Assembly: GCA_944388125.1 (NCBI GenBank)
Contig: CALXHO010000004.1
Span: forward strand, 1-64,000
Source: an uncultured Gemmiger sp.
GTDB lineage: Bacteria; Bacillota; Clostridia; Oscillospirales; Ruminococcaceae
Length of the DNA: 64,000 bases
Reading direction: 5' to 3'
Under the pieces are notes generated by a model that had not been told where the DNA came from, made no database searches, and saw only the letters and a program-made list of their open reading frames with translations. The translations under genes and the position numbers were made by a program. How positions within the stretch are numbered: position 1 is the first letter of the stretch; each line of letters opens with the position of its first letter. Below are positions 41,858 to 52,800 of this stretch, piece by piece.

Positions 41858-42790
41858 TTATTCTGCCGCGGGGTGTTCGTCCGCCCAGGTGCAGGCGGCC
41901 AGGGCGGCCACGGTGCCGTCGGCGGCAGCGGTGGTCAGCTGGCGCACCGACTTGGTGCGGCAGTCGCCCGCCGCAAAGAGGCCGGGCACATTGGTGCGGC
42001 AGTCCTCCCCGGCCAGCACATAGCCGGACGGGTCCAGGGCCACCGGCGGGGCAAAGGGCTCATTAGCGGGCTGCTGGCCCACCGACAGGAAGAGCCCGTC
42101 CACTGTCACTTCGGTGCGGACGCCGGTCTTTTTGTTTTCCACCACAATGCCGGTGAGCTTGTCCTCGCCCAGGTATTCCACCACGTTGCTGTCCAGCATG
42201 AGGGTCAGGTTGGGGTTGGCGCAGACCCGCTTGGCCAGGGCGGCCTCGCCCCGGAACTCGTCCCGGCGGTGGATGAGCACCACTTCCTTGCAGACGCCGC
42301 ACAGATACTCGGCGCTCTGCAACGCCGCGCTGCCGCCGCCCACCACGGCGGTCTTGCCCCCGCGGTAGAAGGAGCCGTCACAGACGGCGCAGTAGGCGAC
42401 GCCGTGGCCGGTGAGCTCCTTCTCCCGGGGCAGGCCCAGGCCCCGGTGATGGGCGCCGGAAGCCAGGATGACGCTGCGGCAGGCGTAGGGGCCTGCGTCG
42501 CTCTCCACCACAAAGCCGCCGTCGGCCTGGGGGGCAATGGACTGGGCCCGGGCGAAAGCAAACTCCACGCCCAGACCGGACGCCTGCTGGTACAGGGCAT
42601 CGGACAGGTCGGTGCCCGAGATGGCCGGGATGCCGGGATAGTTTTCCACACGGGGGGAGGTGGAGATCTGCCCGCCGAAAGCCTCACACTCCAGAACGGT
42701 CACGCGCTTGCCGGCGCGCACGGCGTAAACGGCTGCCGTCATGCCCGCGATGCCTGCGCCGATGACGACGATGTCGGTGTTTTGAGTCAT
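41858..42790 (-). CDS. trxB: Thioredoxin reductase
   Basis: A 310-residue flavoprotein that passes electrons from NADPH to thioredoxin. FAD-binding GAGIAGMTAAVYAVRAG at the N terminus, the redox pair CAVC (C134, C137) in VAYCAVCDGSFYRGG, the pyridine-nucleotide site VVGGGSAALQSAEYL, and the FAD site GLFAAGDCRTK near the end. The length is normal. Transcribed in the same direction as ugd, 100 bp behind it; a short GC hairpin (42832-42847) separates them. Confidence 0.9.
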   Translation of the reverse strand: MTQNTDIVVIGAGIAGMTAAVYAVRAGKRVTVLECEAFGGQISTSPRVENYPGIPAISGTDLSDALYQQASGLGVEFAFARAQSIAPQADGGFVVESDAGPYACRSVILASGAHHRGLGLPREKELTGHGVAYCAVCDGSFYRGGKTAVVGGGSAALQSAEYLCGVCKEVVLIHRRDEFRGEAALAKRVCANPNLTLMLDSNVVEYLGEDKLTGIVVENKKTGVRTEVTVDGLFLSVGQQPANEPFAPPVALDPSGYVLAGEDCRTNVPGLFAAGDCRTKSVRQLTTAAADGTVAALAACTWADEHPAAE

Positions 42791-42890
42791 AAGAGTTTTC
42801 CTCCATGGATTATGAAATGATTGAAAGAAATCCCCGCCGCGGCGGGACCTTTGATAAAAGTCTGTGCATTCCCGGCCGGATGCAGTCGGG

Positions 42891-44075
42891 TCAGTCCCGG
42901 GAATAGATGTCGCGGGTGTAAACCTTGTCCGCCACGTCGGACAGTTCGGGGGCGGCGCGGTTGGTCAGGATGATGTCGCATTCTTTTTTGAAGGCGTCCA
43001 GGTCGTGTTCCACCCGGCTGCCGTAAAACTCGTCGGCGTCCAGGGTGGGCTCGTAGACCACCACCGGCACCCCCTTGCCCTTGATGCGCTTCATGACGCC
43101 CTGGATGCTGGACTGGCGGAAGTTGTCGCTGCCTGCCTTCATGGTCAGGCGGTAGACGCCCACCACCCTGGGATGGCGGGAGAGCACGTCCTCGGCGATG
43201 AAGTCCTTGCGGGTGCGGTTGGAATCCACAATGGCCTGGATGAGGTTCTGGGGCACGTCCCGGTAGTTGGCCAGCAGCTGCTTGGTGTCCTTGGGCAGAC
43301 AGTAGCCGCCGTAGCCGAAACTGGGATTGTTGTAGTGGCTGCCGATGCGGGGGTCCAGGCAGACGCCCTCGATGATGCCCCTGGTGTTCAGGCCCCGGGC
43401 GGCGGCGTAGGTGTCCAGCTCGTTGAAGAAGGCCACCCGCAGGGCCAGATAGGTGTTGGCGAACAGCTTGATGGCCTCCGCCTCGGTCAGGCTGGGAAAG
43501 AGGGTAGGAATGTCCTCCTTGACGGCCCCTTCCGCCAGAAGCCCGGCAAACTGCTTTGCCTTGGCCAGGGCGGCATCGTCCCCGGCGGGAGCGCCCACCA
43601 CGATGCGGCTGGGGTAGAGGTTGTCGTAGAGGGCATGGCCCTCCCGCAGGAACTCGGGGCTGAACAGGATCTGCTGGCCGGGATAGCGGTCCCGGATCTG
43701 GGCGGTGTAGCCCACCGGCACGGTGGACTTGATGATGACGGTGGCCTGGGGCGCGTACTGCCGGGCCAGGTCCAGCACGTTCTCCACGCTGGAGGTGTCG
43801 AAATAGTTCTTGTCGGGGTCGTAGTTGGTGGGAGTGGCCACCACGATGAAGTCGGCGCCGGGATAGGCCCGGGCGGCGTCGGTGGTGGCGCGGAGGTCAA
43901 GGTCCCGGTGGGCCAGGTAGTCCTCGATCTCGGTGTCCACAATGGGGGAGCGCCGGGCGTTGATGGCCTCGGCCTTGGCGGGCAGAATGTCCATGGCCCA
44001 CACCTCGTTGTGCTGGGACAGCAGCACGCTGATGGACAACCCCACATATCCGGTACCGGCAACGGTGATCTTCAT
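42891..44075 (-). CDS. ugd: UDP-glucose 6-dehydrogenase
   Basis: A 394-residue NAD-dependent enzyme that oxidises UDP-glucose to UDP-glucuronate, a precursor of capsule and surface polysaccharides. Rossmann motif GTGYVGLS at the N terminus, [29 protein letters not shown], the middle-domain Lys/Asn region [20 protein letters not shown], and catalytic Cys259 in [15 protein letters not shown]. The length is that of the bacterial short form. The start follows GAAAGGCAGG. It may supply the same surface polymer as the DegT/FdtA pair (inference). Confidence 0.95.
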   Translation of the reverse strand: MKITVAGTGYVGLSISVLLSQHNEVWAMDILPAKAEAINARRSPIVDTEIEDYLAHRDLDLRATTDAARAYPGADFIVVATPTNYDPDKNYFDTSSVENVLDLARQYAPQATVIIKSTVPVGYTAQIRDRYPGQQILFSPEFLREGHALYDNLYPSRIVVGAPAGDDAALAKAKQFAGLLAEGAVKEDIPTLFPSLTEAEAIKLFANTYLALRVAFFNELDTYAAARGLNTRGIIEGVCLDPRIGSHYNNPSFGYGGYCLPKDTKQLLANYRDVPQNLIQAIVDSNRTRKDFIAEDVLSRHPRVVGVYRLTMKAGSDNFRQSSIQGVMKRIKGKGVPVVVYEPTLDADEFYGSRVEHDLDAFKKECDIILTNRAAPELSDVADKVYTRDIYSRD

Positions 44076-44179
44076 GCCGAAAAACCTGCCTTTCTTCTGG
44101 GCCCCTTGCCGCTGCGGGGCGCTTCCGCTATACTAAAGCTGAACGGCGGGCAACACTGCCCGCTGCATGGGAATTTTTC

Positions 44180-44200
44180 TCAGTACAAATGCTGTACTGA
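44180..44200. promoter_or_regulatory. Palindrome between ugd and the YhhN-like gene
   Basis: TCAGTACA-AATGC-TGTACTGA is a perfect inverted repeat in the divergent promoter region of ugd and the YhhN-like gene. It has operator shape; the factor is unknown. Confidence 0.45.
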
Positions 44201-44259
44201 TGTTGATTATATCGTATCCGGGGCTGCTTTGCAACGCCGCCCCGGCGGGAGGAGACGAG

Positions 44260-44925
44260 ATGGGACTGGCAGTTTCAGCGGGGGTCTATCTGGTGCTGGC
44301 GGCGTCGGTGCTGGCCTTGCGGGGGCGCCCGGCCTACCCGGCAGCCAAGGCTGCCGCGGGCATCGCTTTCACTGTGCTGGCGGTGCTGTGCGCTTTGCAG
44401 AGCGGCGGGGCAGCCGGGGTGCGGGTCTTTGCGGCGGGCTTTGCCCTGTGTGCCGCCGGGGACGTGGCCCTGGGCGTCTACAACCTGTATGGCCGCTCCG
44501 CCTGGATGGCAGGGGGCACCGGGGTGTTTTTCTGCGGGCACCTCTGCTTTCTGGCGGGGCTGTGGCATCTCCACGCCGCCGCCCCGGCCTGGCTGCTGCT
44601 GCTGCCGCTGGCGGCGGCAGCTTCCCTGGCGGTTCTGCTGCGCCGGGGCGTTGTCCGCATGGGCAGGCTGGCACCCTTCGGGGTGGTTTACTGCTTTGCG
44701 GTCAGCACTCTGCTGGCCCAGAGCCTGTCGCTGCTCCTCAGCCGGCCGGATTTCGCCGCGGTGCTGCTCTGCGCGGGGGCGGTGCTGTTCTGGACGTCGG
44801 ACTTTATCCTGCTCTTTCTCTATTTCGGCAGGCGGGGGAAAACGCCTGCCCTGCATATTGCAAATCTTGTCACCTATTACGGGGGAATTCTCCTCATGGC
44901 GCTGAGCATCCGGGGGCTGTTCTGA
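44260..44925 (+). CDS. YhhN/TMEM86-like membrane protein (lysoplasmalogenase family)
   Basis: A 221-residue protein with about eight hydrophobic segments. The family pattern is seen in CAAGDVALGVYNL (acidic residue in a membrane helix), GVFFCGHLCFLAGL, and the C-terminal LFWTSDFILLFLYFG followed by LVTYYGGILLMAL. Members such as TMEM86 hydrolyse lysoplasmalogens, and anaerobic Clostridia contain plasmalogens. Similarity is judged by eye, so family placement is moderate. The ATG at 44260 follows GGGAGGAG. Confidence 0.65.
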   Translation: MGLAVSAGVYLVLAASVLALRGRPAYPAAKAAAGIAFTVLAVLCALQSGGAAGVRVFAAGFALCAAGDVALGVYNLYGRSAWMAGGTGVFFCGHLCFLAGLWHLHAAAPAWLLLLPLAAAASLAVLLRRGVVRMGRLAPFGVVYCFAVSTLLAQSLSLLLSRPDFAAVLLCAGAVLFWTSDFILLFLYFGRRGKTPALHIANLVTYYGGILLMALSIRGLF

Positions 44926-45173
44926 GGCAATTGAGACAAAATCCCGGAACCGTCCATAGACGTCCGCTTCGCCGGGGGGATATACTATATTGGGAGAATA
45001 CCCGGAAATATCGGCCCATTGCGGTTGCCATGGCAAAAGTTTATAAACCGTTCAGCTTTTGTTCACAGAGGCTTCGCATTTGGTCTGGTATCATACCCTT
45101 GCAAAGCAGTATCGCGGCGCAAAACCGGCGCCGCGCGCCGCTGACGCTTTCTTTATAACGAGGAGGATGTCTT

Positions 45174-47060
45174 ATGCAGGAGATCCAGGACAAGGATCGC
45201 AAGCCCCCCAAAAAACCATTGATTTATTATTATGTCATCGCCATGGTGGTGGTGCTGCTTCTCAACGCCCTGTTCTTTCCGTCGGTGCTGGAGACCCAGG
45301 TGGTGGAGGTGGCGTACAGCGACTTCCTGACCATGGTGGACGAAGGCCAGGTGCAGGAGGTGGCTCTGGAGGAAAGCTCCGGCCAGCTGGTGTTCACGGC
45401 CACACAGCCGGACAACGGCGACAAGGTGGGCATCTACAAGACCGGCATCTGGCCCGACGACGGCCAGCGCCTGCTGGAACAGCTGCGCACCGACCCCGAC
45501 ATTTCCTTTACTGCCGAGATTCCCACCCAGGCCAACCCGATTTTGAGCTTCATCGTCTCGTGGGTGGTGCCGATTCTCTTCTTCCTGTTCATCGGTGAGC
45601 TGCTCTCCCGCTGGATGACCAAGCGGATGGGCAATCTGGGGGGCATGGGCAACGCCATGGCCTTCGGCAAATCGGGTGCCAAGATCTATGTGGAGCAGGC
45701 CGAGACCGGCGTCACCTTTGCCGACGTGGCGGGCCAGGATGAGGCCAAGGAGTCGCTGCTGGAAGTCGTCGACTTCCTCCATGACCCCGAAAAATATGCG
45801 AGCATCGGTGCCAAGCTGCCCAAAGGCGTGCTGCTGGTGGGCCCTCCGGGTACCGGCAAGACGCTGCTGGCCAAGGCGGTGGCCGGCGAGGCAAAGGTGC
45901 CTTTCTTCTCCATGTCCGGCTCAGAGTTTGTGGAGATGTTTGTGGGCATGGGTGCCGCCAAGGTCCGCGACCTGTTCAAGCAGGCCAATGAAAAAGCGCC
46001 CTGCATCGTCTTTATTGATGAGATCGACGCCATCGGCAAAAAGCGTGACGCGGGCGGGCTGTCCGGCAACGACGAGCGGGAGCAGACCCTCAACCAGCTG
46101 CTGGCCGAGATGGACGGCTTCGACGCCCGCAAGGGCGTGGTGCTGCTGGCGGCCACCAACCGGCCCGAAAGCCTGGACCCGGCGCTGCTGCGCCCCGGCC
46201 GCTTTGACCGCCGTGTGCCGGTGGAGCTGCCCGACCTGCAGGGCCGCGAGGCCATCCTGAAGGTCCACGCCAAGGACGTCAAGCTCAGCGGCGACATTGA
46301 CTGGTCGCTGATCGCCCGGGCGACGGCGGGGGCTTCCGGCGCCGAGCTGGCCAACATCATCAATGAGGCCGCCCTGCGTGCCGTCCGCCAGAACCGCACG
46401 GCAGTGGAGCAGGCCGACCTGGAGGAGAGCGTGGAGACGGTCATCGCCGGCGCCCAGCGCAAGAACGCCGTTGTCTCCCCCAAGGAAAAGCGCATTGTCG
46501 CCTACCACGAGATCGGCCACGCCCTGGTGGCGGCCCTGCAGAGCCATTCTGCGCCGGTCACCAAGATCACCATCATTCCCCGCACCTCCGGCGCGCTGGG
46601 TTATACCATGCAGGTGGATGAGGGGGACAAGATGCTCATGAGCCGGGTGGAACTGCTCAACAAGCTGGCCACCCTCACCGGCGGCCGCTGTGCCGAGGAG
46701 CTGGTCTTCGGCGAGGACCAGATGACCACCGGCGCTTCCAATGATATCGAGCAGGCCACCAAGCTGGCCCGGGCCATGATCACCCGCTACGGCATGACCG
46801 AGGAGTTCGGCATGATGGCCCTGGAGACGGTGCAGAACCAGTACCTGGGCGGCGACACCTCCCTGACCTGTGCGGGGGATACGGCGGGCCGCGTGGATGA
46901 GATGGTCTGCACCACCATCAAGCAGGCCCACGACAAGGCCTACAAGATTTTGAGCGAAAACCGGGAAACTTTGGACCGTCTGGCGGCCTACCTGCTGGAG
47001 AAGGAGACCATCACCGGGGAGGAGTTCATGGACCTGCTCAAGCAGCAGGAACAGGCCTGA
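45174..47060 (+). CDS. ftsH: ATP-dependent zinc metalloprotease FtsH
   Basis: A 628-residue membrane AAA+ protease. A first membrane helix (about 17-37), an extracytoplasmic domain (about 40-120), a second helix (about 122-142), then AAA: Walker A GPPGTGKT (about 223-230), Walker [12 protein letters not shown], second region [21 protein letters not shown], and the zinc site HEIGH (445-449). It degrades misfolded membrane proteins and selected regulators. Preceded by GAGGAGG. The promoter is not certain. Confidence 0.96.
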   Translation: MQEIQDKDRKPPKKPLIYYYVIAMVVVLLLNALFFPSVLETQVVEVAYSDFLTMVDEGQVQEVALEESSGQLVFTATQPDNGDKVGIYKTGIWPDDGQRLLEQLRTDPDISFTAEIPTQANPILSFIVSWVVPILFFLFIGELLSRWMTKRMGNLGGMGNAMAFGKSGAKIYVEQAETGVTFADVAGQDEAKESLLEVVDFLHDPEKYASIGAKLPKGVLLVGPPGTGKTLLAKAVAGEAKVPFFSMSGSEFVEMFVGMGAAKVRDLFKQANEKAPCIVFIDEIDAIGKKRDAGGLSGNDEREQTLNQLLAEMDGFDARKGVVLLAATNRPESLDPALLRPGRFDRRVPVELPDLQGREAILKVHAKDVKLSGDIDWSLIARATAGASGAELANIINEAALRAVRQNRTAVEQADLEESVETVIAGAQRKNAVVSPKEKRIVAYHEIGHALVAALQSHSAPVTKITIIPRTSGALGYTMQVDEGDKMLMSRVELLNKLATLTGGRCAEELVFGEDQMTTGASNDIEQATKLARAMITRYGMTEEFGMMALETVQNQYLGGDTSLTCAGDTAGRVDEMVCTTIKQAHDKAYKILSENRETLDRLAAYLLEKETITGEEFMDLLKQQEQA

Positions 47061-47158
47061 GAGGAACAATCCTTCTCAAAAACATCCAAAACTGCACAAA
47101 CCTTGGCCCGGTGAGGCCCCTGCCGTTTGAGCGATTCGCATGATTTTCAAAAAAATGC

Positions 47159-47187
47159 TTGACGCAGGCGGGAAAGGTGCATATACT
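47159..47187 (+). promoter_or_regulatory. amt promoter
   Basis: TTGACG (47159-47164), 17-bp spacer, TATACT (47182-47187), about 115 bp before the amt start codon. Confidence 0.7.
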
Positions 47188-47198
47188 GGTGCCATGGC

Positions 47199-47231
47199 AA
47201 AGGCGCCGAGGAAATTTTCCTCGGCGCCTTT
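47199..47231 (+). other. Strong hairpin at the 5' end of the amt transcript
   Basis: AAAGGCGCCGAGG (47199-47211) pairs perfectly with CCTCGGCGCCTTT (47219-47231) around a 7-base AT loop. It begins only about 5 bases after the predicted transcription start. It has no T-run beyond CCTTTCC, so a 5' stability or attenuation element is as likely as a terminator of ftsH. Confidence 0.6.
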
Positions 47232-47301
47232 CCTGTTTGCGGTACAGCCTTCTCCCCAGGAGGTGCCGCGGTGGGGAGTATGCAGAGAGGAGAGATCATT
47301 T

Positions 47302-49017
47302 ATGTACAATTCTTCCGACGTCATATGGACGCTTGTTGCGGCGTTTCTGGTCTTCTTCATGCAGGCGGGCTTTGCTCTTTGCGAAGCAGGCTTGACCCGA
47401 GCCAAGAATACCGGCAATATTCTGATGAAGAATATGATGGATTTTTGTATCGGCACCCCCTGCTACTGGCTGGTCGGTTTCGGTATCATGTTTGCGGGAT
47501 CCGGCGCCCTCATCGGCGGCTTCGACCCCTTCATCCAGGGCAGCTATGATTTCGGCACGCTGCCTGTCTGGGTCTACGTCGTGTTCCAGACTGTGTTCTG
47601 CGCCACGGCCGCGACCATCGTTTCCGGCTCCATGGCAGAGCGCACCAAGTTCAGCGCCTACTGCCTCTACTCGGCAGCCATCAGCCTGATCGTCTACCCC
47701 ATCTCCGGCCACTGGATCTGGGGCGGCGGCTGGCTCAGCCAGCTGGGCTTCCATGACTTCGCCGGTTCCACTGCCGTCCACTTTGTTGGCGGCCTCACCG
47801 CCATGCTGGGCGCTGCCATGCTGGGCCCCCGTATCGGCAAGTACGGCAAGGACGGCAAGGCACGCGCCATTCCCGGCCACAACCTGACCGCCATGGCTCT
47901 GGGCGTTTTCATCCTGTGGTTCTGCTGGTTCGGTTTCAACGGCGGCTCCACCGTTTCCATGACCGGTGACGACACCATGGTTTCCGCCGGCCTCATCTGC
48001 TTCAACACCAACCTGGCCGCTGCGCTGGCTACCTGCGCAGCCCTCATCACCACCTGGGTCCGCTATGGCAAGCCCGACGTCTCCCTGACCTTCAACGGCG
48101 CTCTGGCCGGCCTGGTCGCCATCACCGCAGGCTGCGATGTGGTCGATCCCTTCGGCGCTGCCATCATCGGTATCGTTGCCGGTGTGCTGTGCGTCTTCTC
48201 CGTTGAGTTCTTCGACAACATCGCCAAGATCGATGACCCTGTGGGTGCTGTCTCCGTCCACTTTGCCAACGGCATGTGGGGCACCCTGGCGGTTGGCCTC
48301 TTCGCCACCGAGGGCGGCCTCTTCTACGGCGGCGGCTTCGCCAAGCTGGGCGTTCAGGCCCTGGGTGTTGTCAGCGTTGCAGCCTGGGTTCTGGTTGCCA
48401 TGTTCATCATCTTCACCCTCATCAAGAAGACCGTCGGCCTGCGCGTGACCGAGCAGGAAGAGATCGACGGCCTGGACATCCACGAGCATGGCCTGGCCTC
48501 CGCTTACTCCGGCTTTGCCATCAACGATGCTACCTACGCCGATCTGTCCACCAATGAGAACACCGACCTGGGCGAGGACGACCTGGAAAAGGCCAGCCCG
48601 GCCAAGGTCGCAGCGGCCATCAAGGTCGAGCGCGAGGCACCCCTGCCCGCCGATCTGGACAGCGGTATGCACAAAGTCGTTATCATTCTGCAGCTTGCCA
48701 AGTTTGACGCACTCAAGCGTGCCCTCAACGGCATCGGCGTCACTGGCATGACGGTGACCCAGGTCATGGGCTGCGGCCTGCAGAAGGGCAGCGGTGAGAA
48801 ATACCGCGGCGCTGAAGTCGATATGACCCTGATGCCCAAGGTCAAGGTCGAGGTCGTCGTCAGCAAGATCCCCGTGGAAAAGATCATCGACACTGCCACC
48901 CATACCCTGTATACCGGCCACATCGGCGACGGCAAGATCTTCGTCTACAATGTCGCCTGTGTTGTCAAGGTCCGTACCGGTGAGAGCGACTACGCCGCTC
49001 TGCAGGATGTGGAGTAA
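47302..49017 (+). CDS. amt: Ammonium transporter with fused C-terminal PII domain
   Basis: A 571-residue fusion. Residues 1 to about 410 form an Amt/Mep/Rh channel with 11 membrane segments (FMQAGFALCEAGLTRAKNT, SGSMAERTKF, GGLTAMLGAAMLGPR, FGFNGGST, VHFANGMWGTLAVGL). An acidic linker (about 412-454) follows. Residues about 456-571 are a PII (GlnB/GlnK-like) signalling domain (MHKVVIILQLAKFDALKRAL, IGVTGMTVTQVMGCG, GDGKIFVYNV). PII normally is a separate protein that plugs Amt. The T-loop here is short, without the usual Tyr51, so uridylylation is unlikely. The start follows AGAGAGGAG. Confidence 0.95.
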   Translation: MYNSSDVIWTLVAAFLVFFMQAGFALCEAGLTRAKNTGNILMKNMMDFCIGTPCYWLVGFGIMFAGSGALIGGFDPFIQGSYDFGTLPVWVYVVFQTVFCATAATIVSGSMAERTKFSAYCLYSAAISLIVYPISGHWIWGGGWLSQLGFHDFAGSTAVHFVGGLTAMLGAAMLGPRIGKYGKDGKARAIPGHNLTAMALGVFILWFCWFGFNGGSTVSMTGDDTMVSAGLICFNTNLAAALATCAALITTWVRYGKPDVSLTFNGALAGLVAITAGCDVVDPFGAAIIGIVAGVLCVFSVEFFDNIAKIDDPVGAVSVHFANGMWGTLAVGLFATEGGLFYGGGFAKLGVQALGVVSVAAWVLVAMFIIFTLIKKTVGLRVTEQEEIDGLDIHEHGLASAYSGFAINDATYADLSTNENTDLGEDDLEKASPAKVAAAIKVEREAPLPADLDSGMHKVVIILQLAKFDALKRALNGIGVTGMTVTQVMGCGLQKGSGEKYRGAEVDMTLMPKVKVEVVVSKIPVEKIIDTATHTLYTGHIGDGKIFVYNVACVVKVRTGESDYAALQDVE

Positions 49018-49055
49018 TCTTTCCGGCAACTGATCTGTTGCTTCATAAACTTTCC

Positions 49056-49112
49056 GCCCCGAGGGGCGGGGCATGCCCGCAAGCTCTGCCCCGCCCCTCG
49101 GGGCTTTTTTTT
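49056..49112 (+). terminator. Terminator of amt
   Basis: Very strong hairpin GCCCCGAGGGGCGGGGCA...TGCCCCGCCCCTCGGGGC followed by TTTTTTTT. Confidence 0.92.
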
Positions 49113-49321
49113 GTGCGGTGGAGCACGCGCTGCACTGGTAGATGTAAAACAGCTTCGAAACCGTTGGGATGACCTCAGATACGGATCAATAAGATTGGAG
49201 AAGTCCGATCATCTTCCGCCAGTCCGCCGGCAGAACTTTTCCTCCCAAAAAATACCTTGAAACAAAATAGTTAATTTTCATAAAAAAATATAACACAACA
49301 GAAAAAATTTATGTTATATAC
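49113..49321. other. AT-rich intergenic stretch before the surface-protein locus
   Basis: No gene seen. From about 49250 the sequence turns strongly AT-rich, unlike the rest of the window, which is typical of a promoter region or of acquired DNA. Confidence 0.4.
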
Positions 49322-49350
49322 TTGAAGGTGCAATGGCTCGATTATATAAT
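49322..49350 (+). promoter_or_regulatory. Promoter of the surface-protein locus
   Basis: TTGAAG (49322-49327), 17-bp spacer, TATAAT (49345-49350), about 90 bp before the signal-peptide ATG at 49443. Confidence 0.6.
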
Positions 49351-49841
49351 GAAAAGAACAGAAGAAATACTTATGCGAACCTGGCAAAAACCAGACAGGT
49401 TGCCAAGTAGCCCACCCCCGACCAGACCCAGAGGAAAAGAGCATGAAAATGAAGCGATTGTTAGCCGGTCTGATGAGTTTGGCGATGAAGTTTTGTCCGG
49501 CGCCACCTTCACCCTGGAGTACAAGGCCTTTGACAATTGGTCCGGCACCCAGCAACTGACCGGCAAGGAGACGGGCTGGAGCACCGCTGTGGCCGAAACC
49601 GCACCCACCGGCACCGACGGCAAAGTGACAGTGAGCGACCTGGAACCCGGTATCTACAAGATCACCGAGAAAACGGCCCCCGATAAATATACCGCCGACC
49701 CCGACCCCAGGTATGCCATCGTCACGGGAGGCCTGGACCAGACCGTCACATGGAACGGGACAGCGCTGAACGGTGAGGCAGCCTTTACCAACAAGGCAGA
49801 GGTTGCGCTGACCATCACCAAGAAGCTGGATACCGGCAGCC

Positions 49842-52800
49842 GTGCCCCCCACTGCCGGCAACGGCCTGATCGTGAACAACTATCCCGGCGTCAAGATCCA
49901 ACTGACCAAGTACGACAACACCAAAGAGGGCCGGGACCCCATGGTGCAGCCCAACGTTACCTTTGCTCTCTACCACAAGGACGGCGACACCTGGAGCTTT
50001 ACGGATTCGGCCACCACCGATGCCAACGGTATGCTGACCTTCACCGTGGAGGAAGGCAAAACCTATGCCGTGGTGGAAAATCCCATCCCTGACGGTTACC
50101 AGAGCCTGGAAGGCCTGTGGGACGGCAGCGGATGGATGCCCACCGAGAGCGACAGCAACCGCACCTACTATCTGATCAATGACGGCGAACCGCTGGAACT
50201 GGAACACGGCCTGTACGAGTACAAGGCCTACAACATTCCCTTTGTCCAGCTGGAAGTGCGCAAGCAGGATGCCCTGAATCCGGCAGCCGACGCTCAGCCC
50301 ACCGCCATTGTGGACCTGTATGAGGTGCCTGCAAATACTTCCGCTACCATGACCGAGGAACAGATCAGCGCCCTGCTGGATGATACCGAGAATGTACATC
50401 AGGTAGCCCGGGATCTGAACGTGAATCTGGATGGCGAGGATACTTTGGCCAACATCCAGTTCAAGTACGCCCTTCTGGACAATGTGGTGGTGGGCGGCAA
50501 GACCTACCTGGCCCTGGAGACCGACTCTTCCATGACGCAGATCCGCGACCATAACCAGGAGGTATGGTACGTGGTATTCACGGTGCCGGTCAATACCGAC
50601 GGCCATGAAGTGGTGACCCTGAAGAACGTGGCCGGTCAGGCAGATCTGGACCTGAGCAAGAGCACCACCACGGAAAACTATGAAAGCCTGATGGAGGCTC
50701 CGGCCCAGCTGGAGTACACCCTGACCCCCACTGTGGGCGACAATACCTACCCGCTCAACAGCTTTGTACTGCAGGACACCGGCCTGACCGCCTATCATCA
50801 GGACGATCAGAATGAAACCCTGCTGGACTTTGGAGATTACCTGAAGGAAAAGTATTCCATCACCAGTGTGACTCTGGCACCGTCCAGCCATGACGGCGCG
50901 GCTTACAGTGCCGACGGAAAACAGACCGGCCTGCAGGCTACTGTGACCTTCTACGATTTTGAGGGGACGGCAGTGGAGAGTAAAACGGTGGATGATGCCA
51001 CCAAGGCAGCCACCGTGACCCCCACCGGGCCCGACAAGATCGCACAGGTATCGGTCAGCTATCAGTCCCCGGCCCTGCAAAAGGACACCGGCTACGCTCT
51101 GGGCCAGTATTTCCAGCCTGGTGCCGTGACTGTACAGATGACGCTGGACCAGCAGCAGGGCGGGGTGAATGTGCAGGAGATCACCCGTGTGGTGAACACT
51201 GCCACCGCCACGCTGACCTATTCGCCTTGGGACGGTACGGGCTCCCAGCTGGCCCCGACAACCCTGCAAGAGTCCGACACTGCCCAGAATGCGTTCAATG
51301 AGCTCAAAGGCGCATTGATCAGTGTATCCAAAACGGTAGACAAAACGCTTCCCAGCCAGGATGATACCCTGACCTATACCATCTCTTTGAACAACGACGC
51401 CAACGCCGAAGCCGACATGCAGCGGCCCTTTGTGGTAGATCTGCTGCCGCAGGGCACCCGCCTGGAGGGAGAGAACGGCAACGTCACCCTGGTCAACCCG
51501 CCCGAGGGCATCGAGATCGAAAACATCCGTGCCTCTACCCAGGATGGTGAGACAGCTCTCTTTATATTCCTCACAGGTTCGCTGGAACCCGGCGCAACTG
51601 TGACGCTGCAGCTGCAGGTACACACCACTCCCGAAATTGCGATCTACGGCCCGGAAATCCGCAACTATGCCATTGCCGGCAGCCGTGTGGCAGGCGTCAA
51701 GACCGTCAACAATCCCCAGGGCTCCTCCTACAAGACGAAAGATAACCTCTGGCCTCATGGCCTGGACAGCGTCCTCTCCACCCTGGAAGGAACCGAACGG
51801 CTGGAAAGCCTGCGCTCCATGCTGGGCGAAATGAAGGACTTCGGCTATGTTTCGACCTATGTAGGCAGCAACTGGTCGGCCACCTCGGCTGCAGGTCTGG
51901 TCAAGACCGGCCAGGGCAATCTGTCCACCGATCTGGGCTTTACCTCGGATCATCTGTCCACCGTGGGCAACAGGGGGTATATGGACTACCGCCTGCAGGT
52001 GAGCAACCTCTCCGCGGCGGATCAGGGCGTGAAGTTTACCAATGCGACCATTCTGGATGTGTTCCCCTTTGTGGGAGACCTCGGCCTGACGGGCGCCAGT
52101 CGCGGCAGTCAGTGGGAGATGACCTTTGCCACCGATACCTATGCCGACAAGGGCAACAATACCGGTGTGCAGATGCAGCGTCTGGATGGAACCGGAAATG
52201 CCACGATTCTGAGTACCGATCAGTATGAGGTATTCTACTACCTGAACGATATCACTGCAGACAACATCGATGCTGTCTATGACGATGTGGATCAGCTCCA
52301 TTTTGGTGACACTGCGCCCGAAGGCTGGACCAAGACGCCTACAGCCAACGCCACGGCCATCGCCGTTGCGGTGGAAAAACAGGATGACAGCGCCCTGCCT
52401 TCCCATGCCAGCTATCTGGCTGAGTACCGCCTCAATGTGGGCAACCTGAGCCAGGAGGAGCTGACCAACCGGTCCTGGACCAACGCGGTGAACAACTTCA
52501 TCTTCGCCTATGACCGGTATGCAGGAAGCCAGACCGCTGACCAGGCCACGTCGGCCGGTAAACCCATTATGTCCAACTCGGTGTCCAATACCATTCTGCC
52601 CAGTCTGGTGCAGGTGGGCGGTCATGTCTGGATCGACAAGAACGCCGACGGCGAATGGCAGGCCGACGAGTCGGTGTCGCAGCTGACCGACAATGCTCTG
52701 GTTCAATCCCTGCTCAATCATGTGGAGATCACACTGTATACCTACGAGGGCAGAAGCGACATGGTCCGTCAGGCCGAAAGCTACGCCACAGCCAATGATC

